Shown: piece after piece, positions 62,037 to 64,000 of the stretch
Layout: each line of letters begins with the position of its first letter
How positions within the stretch are numbered: position 1 is the stretch's first letter
Assembly: GCF_900103545.1 (NCBI RefSeq)
Contig: NZ_FNHH01000008.1
Coordinates: 62,001-126,000 of the forward strand
Direction: 5' to 3'
Length of the DNA: 64,000 nt
DNA from: Daejeonella rubra
GTDB taxonomy: Bacteria; Bacteroidota; Bacteroidia; Sphingobacteriales; Sphingobacteriaceae
Made by a program: the position numbers and the translations under genes
The notes under the pieces: model-generated
Told to the model about the DNA's origin: nothing
Seen by the model: the letters and a program-made list of their open reading frames with translations, nothing else
Databases searched by the model: none

Positions 62037-62570
62037 TTATAATAATTTCTCCCCCACCTCTTTCCAATTATTTACCCGTTCGTATCCGGTCAATAACATG
62101 TTATGAGGAGATGAGAAGAGCAGCTTTCTTCCGTCAAAATCTACAAAATTTTTGATGCGGTCATCAATCAGAATGTCAACATTTACGATCTTGTGTCCGC
62201 AAAAGATAATATTTTGCCATCCGATGAACGGAAAATGTTCAGCCAGCCATTCATACTTATCCTGTAGTGAATTCGGGAATTCCATCGCAGCAGAAACAAT
62301 GAAAATATCATACTTTTCCTGAAGCTGTTTTAGTACTTCCACGCTGTCGGGCAGTACTGCCAGATCTCTGAAAAAGCCTTTTTCATTGATGTAATCCCAT
62401 AATTTCATTTTAATATTTTCTGGAACATGGTGGTACATCTCGTTTCCGGGAAGTATTTGAAGATCAAGGGGAATACCGTAATCACGGTTGTAGAGACTTA
62501 TAAATTTAGATAGCGGATCGGCAATAACTTCGTCCATATCCACTGCAATTCGGGGTTTTCTTTCAGACAT
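62037..62570 (-). CDS. 5'-nucleotidase, NT5C (deoxyribonucleotidase) type
   Basis: HAD-superfamily phosphatase: motif I IAVDMDEVIAD (D10, D12), IVSAAMEFPNSLQDK (motif II Ser/Ala) and VDILIDDRIKNFVDF (motif III/IV Asp pair). The 177-residue length matches the bacterial 5'(3')-deoxyribonucleotidase-like group, which hydrolyses dNMPs. It starts from ATG at 62570, divergent from rpsP. A repeat copy (61993-62011) lies behind its stop. Confidence 0.9.
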   Translation of the reverse strand: MSERKPRIAVDMDEVIADPLSKFISLYNRDYGIPLDLQILPGNEMYHHVPENIKMKLWDYINEKGFFRDLAVLPDSVEVLKQLQEKYDIFIVSAAMEFPNSLQDKYEWLAEHFPFIGWQNIIFCGHKIVNVDILIDDRIKNFVDFDGRKLLFSSPHNMLLTGYERVNNWKEVGEKLL

Positions 62571-62614
62571 GTCTCAAAAATAGGGAATTCCATTTTTTAA
62601 ATGTTATTTTTTTA

Positions 62615-62622
62615 TATCTTTG
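62615..62622 (+). promoter_or_regulatory. TAnnTTTG -7 box before rpsP
   Basis: TATCTTTG followed by CA and a C-rich stretch, 52 bases before the rpsP ATG. A form commonly seen before strongly transcribed Bacteroidota genes; no TTTG at the ideal -33 site. Confidence 0.6.
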
Positions 62623-62674
62623 CAACCCCGCAGAATAGACTCCGGGAATATGTTGAATACATAAAACTTGAAAA

Positions 62675-63307
62675 ATGGCAACTAAAATCAGATTGCAAAG
62701 ATTCGGTAAAAAGGGAAAACCTTTTTATCACGTAGTGGTAGCAGACGCTCGTGCTCCAAGAGATGGTAAATTCATCGAAAGATTAGGTTCTTACAATCCA
62801 AACACAAATCCGGCTACAATTGAAATCAATTTCGAAAAAGCATTGGATTGGGTTAACAAAGGAGCTCAGCCTACAGATACTTGTCGTGCAATACTTTCAT
62901 ACAAAGGTATTTTATACAAGAAACATCTTGAAGGTGGTGTTAAAAAAGGCGCTTTAACTGAAGAACAAGCTGAAGCAAAGTTTGCTCAGTGGTTAGAAGG
63001 AAAAGCTGGTAAGATTGAAGGTAAAAAAGACAGTCTGACTAAATCTAAAGAAGAAATTAAGAAAGCTACTTTAATAGCTGAAGCTAAGAAGAAGGAAGAA
63101 ATGGCGGCTGCAATTATTGCCAAAAATACTCCTCCTGCAGAAGAAGTTGAAGAATCACCAGTAGCTGAAGTTGAAGCAGCTCCGGTAGTTGAAGAAGCAG
63201 CACCAGTAGTTGAAGAAGCAGCACCAGTTGCAGAAGTAGCTGCCGCTGAAGAAGCACCTGCTGCTGAAGCATCTGAAGAGGCTCCATCTGACGAAAAGGC
63301 AGTATAG
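62675..63307 (+). CDS. rpsP: 30S ribosomal protein S16 with long acidic C-terminal tail
   Basis: S16 of the small subunit. The S16 core is residues 1-80 (IRLQRFGKKGKPFYHVVVADARAPRDGKFIERLGSYNP). At 210 residues it is more than twice the E. coli protein (82). The tail (about 115-210) is first Lys/Glu-rich, then an Ala/Glu/Pro/Val stretch with three 7-residue repeats. Longer S16 tails are known in Bacteroidota, but this one is large. It has a consensus -7 box and is followed by rimM after a long hairpin. Confidence 0.96.
   Translation: MATKIRLQRFGKKGKPFYHVVVADARAPRDGKFIERLGSYNPNTNPATIEINFEKALDWVNKGAQPTDTCRAILSYKGILYKKHLEGGVKKGALTEEQAEAKFAQWLEGKAGKIEGKKDSLTKSKEEIKKATLIAEAKKKEEMAAAIIAKNTPPAEEVEESPVAEVEAAPVVEEAAPVVEEAAPVAEVAAAEEAPAAEASEEAPSDEKAV
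63173..63235 (+). repeat. Three tandem 21-bp repeats in the rpsP tail
   Basis: Units of 21 bp at 63173-63193, 63194-63214 and 63215-63235 encode EAAPVVE, EAAPVVE and EAAPVAE. Copies 1 and 2 differ at two bases. Probably grown by slippage; length may vary between strains. Confidence 0.9.
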
Positions 63308-63332
63308 TTTCTGTTAAATCATTAAAATAAAT

Positions 63333-63404
63333 AACGTCATTGCAGATGTTTACCGATGTGTTTTCTTTATTGAAAACCCAAAAAGGTGCATCAGCAATGA
63401 CGTT
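63333..63404. repeat. Long hairpin between rpsP and rimM
   Basis: AACGTCATTGCAGATG (63333-63348) and CATCAGCAATGACGTT (63389-63404) are 16-bp arms with one mismatch, around a 40-base loop that itself holds TTTTC-TTTATT-GAAAA. It fills most of the 111 bp rpsP-rimM gap and ends 14 bases before the rimM ATG. Confidence 0.85.
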
Positions 63405-63418
63405 CCTGTTTTACCGCT

Positions 63419-63946
63419 ATGAAGATTGAGGATTGTTTTTATATAGGCTATATCACTAAAACCAAGGGTTTAAAGGGTGAGGTACAGGTTTATTTTGAAT
63501 ATGAGGATCCTGCTGATCTTCCGCTTGATTCAGTTTTTGCCGAGATCAATGGCAAGCTGGTACCCTTCTTCATTTCTACCTATAAATTACAAAATAACCA
63601 GACAGGCAATTTTTATTTCGATGATATTGATACCATTGAAAAGGCTCAAGCTCTCATCCGGAAAAAGCTTTACTTACCAAATAATTTAAAGCCTGTCAGG
63701 GAGGATGATGAATTCCTGATCACCGATCTTAAAGGTTTTATCGTTCATGATGAAACCGCGGGTGAACTGGGTGAGATCATCGAAATTCATGAGTATCCAC
63801 AGCAATTTGTGGCTGTTGTTTCCTATAAATTTAAAGAGATCATGTTTCCCCTGAATGATGATCTTATTGTTGAGATCGATGAGGAAAATGGGATCCTTAA
63901 AGTAGACCTTCCCGAGGGGCTGATCGATCTGTATCTGGGGGAGTAA
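63419..63946 (+). CDS. rimM: Ribosome maturation factor RimM
   Basis: Binds S19 and helps 30S head assembly. Two beta-barrel domains: the N-terminal IGYITKTKGLKGEVQVYFEYE (about 8-28) and the C-terminal PRC-barrel with LITDLKGFIVHDETAGELGEI and LNDDLIVEIDEENGILKVDLPEGLIDLY. The 175-residue length is usual. The order rpsP-rimM is standard, and trmD often follows; it does not start in the last 54 bases here. An 18-bp stretch inside this gene is repeated at the window's end. Confidence 0.96.
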   Translation: MKIEDCFYIGYITKTKGLKGEVQVYFEYEDPADLPLDSVFAEINGKLVPFFISTYKLQNNQTGNFYFDDIDTIEKAQALIRKKLYLPNNLKPVREDDEFLITDLKGFIVHDETAGELGEIIEIHEYPQQFVAVVSYKFKEIMFPLNDDLIVEIDEENGILKVDLPEGLIDLYLGE

Positions 63947-63979
63947 CTGAAAAGGAATACACTGTGCGGTTGCGAGAGC

Positions 63980-63997
63980 GATCATCGAAATTCATGA
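63980..63997. repeat. 18-bp copy of an internal rimM segment
   Basis: GATCATCGAAATTCATGA occurs at 63775-63792 inside rimM and again here, 34 bases after the rimM stop; one base (G/A) then differs before both continue TA. The window ends before its extent can be seen. Confidence 0.7.
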
Positions 63998-64000
63998 ATA

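Noticed and set aside
63173..63235. CRISPR-like tandem repeat
   Set aside because: The repeats are in frame, without spacers, and code for the S16 tail.

Overview
The window reads as one contiguous, gene-dense chromosomal stretch of a member of the phylum Bacteroidota, AT-rich, probably of the Cytophagales/Sphingobacteriales/Chitinophagales type. Supporting marks are an LpxC-FabZ fusion, a PorX response regulator (type IX secretion signalling), an S16 with a long acidic tail, many lipoproteins, and promoters of the Bacteroidota form TTTG-N19-TAnnTTTG. There is no rRNA, recognisable tRNA, CRISPR array, transposase, prophage or defence island. Nearly every gene is a core or widely shared gene of the phylum.

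Layout. 1-3.5 kb (minus): lipid A genes lpxC-fabZ and lpxD, and an HD phosphohydrolase. 3.5-7.5 kb (plus): porX, tsaE, an alanine-dehydrogenase-like protein and a VanX-type dipeptidase. 7.5-11 kb (minus): a short BioF-like enzyme, a histidine phosphatase, a lipoprotein and a PBP4-type DacB. 11.4-19.2 kb (plus): a secreted zinc protease, an NAGPA-fold protein, and a coupled set of DUF4175 coiled-coil membrane protein, anti-sigma-type ATPase and YbeY. 20-24.6 kb: an SDR-like protein, an ABC-F ATPase, a small membrane protein and mnmG, with two ParB-binding parS sites at the mnmG start. 24.8-31.9 kb: an Ig-like lipoprotein, a gamma carbonic anhydrase, divergent nadB/nadA, a dicarboxylate symporter and an L,D-transpeptidase. 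32-42.8 kb: thiL, a GH29 fucosidase, rmuC, an FAD oxidoreductase, a zinc peptidase, apaG, dusB, a CPBP protease, cdsA and a TonB-domain protein. 42.8-51.8 kb: mfd, small membrane proteins, a Nif3/zinc-ribbon pair, a TPR protein and a KAS III homologue. 52-64 kb: a LUD protein, ftsH, rsfS, birA, a DsbD-like protein, pfkA, a PQQ-type sugar dehydrogenase, gmhA, rpsP and rimM.

The most interesting reading is that the nadB-nadA gap (28504-28912) is the chromosomal replication origin. It is very AT-rich, a perfect DnaA box lies in it and a second lies 150 bp inside nadB, and base composition of the plus strand appears to switch there from C/A-rich on the left to G/T-rich on the right. The two parS sites and mnmG lie about 6 kb away, as expected near oriC. 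A 22-bp perfect palindrome in the same gap may be an origin element or an operator for nadA.

Other points: an alanine-dehydrogenase homologue that appears to lack two catalytic residues; a palindromic repeat family at 61.5-62.0 kb that supplies the last codons of two convergent genes; a large hairpin between rpsP and rimM; and several genes whose TAnnTTTG box ends 3-4 bases before the start codon, suggesting leaderless transcripts. I did not find a clearly new multi-gene system.
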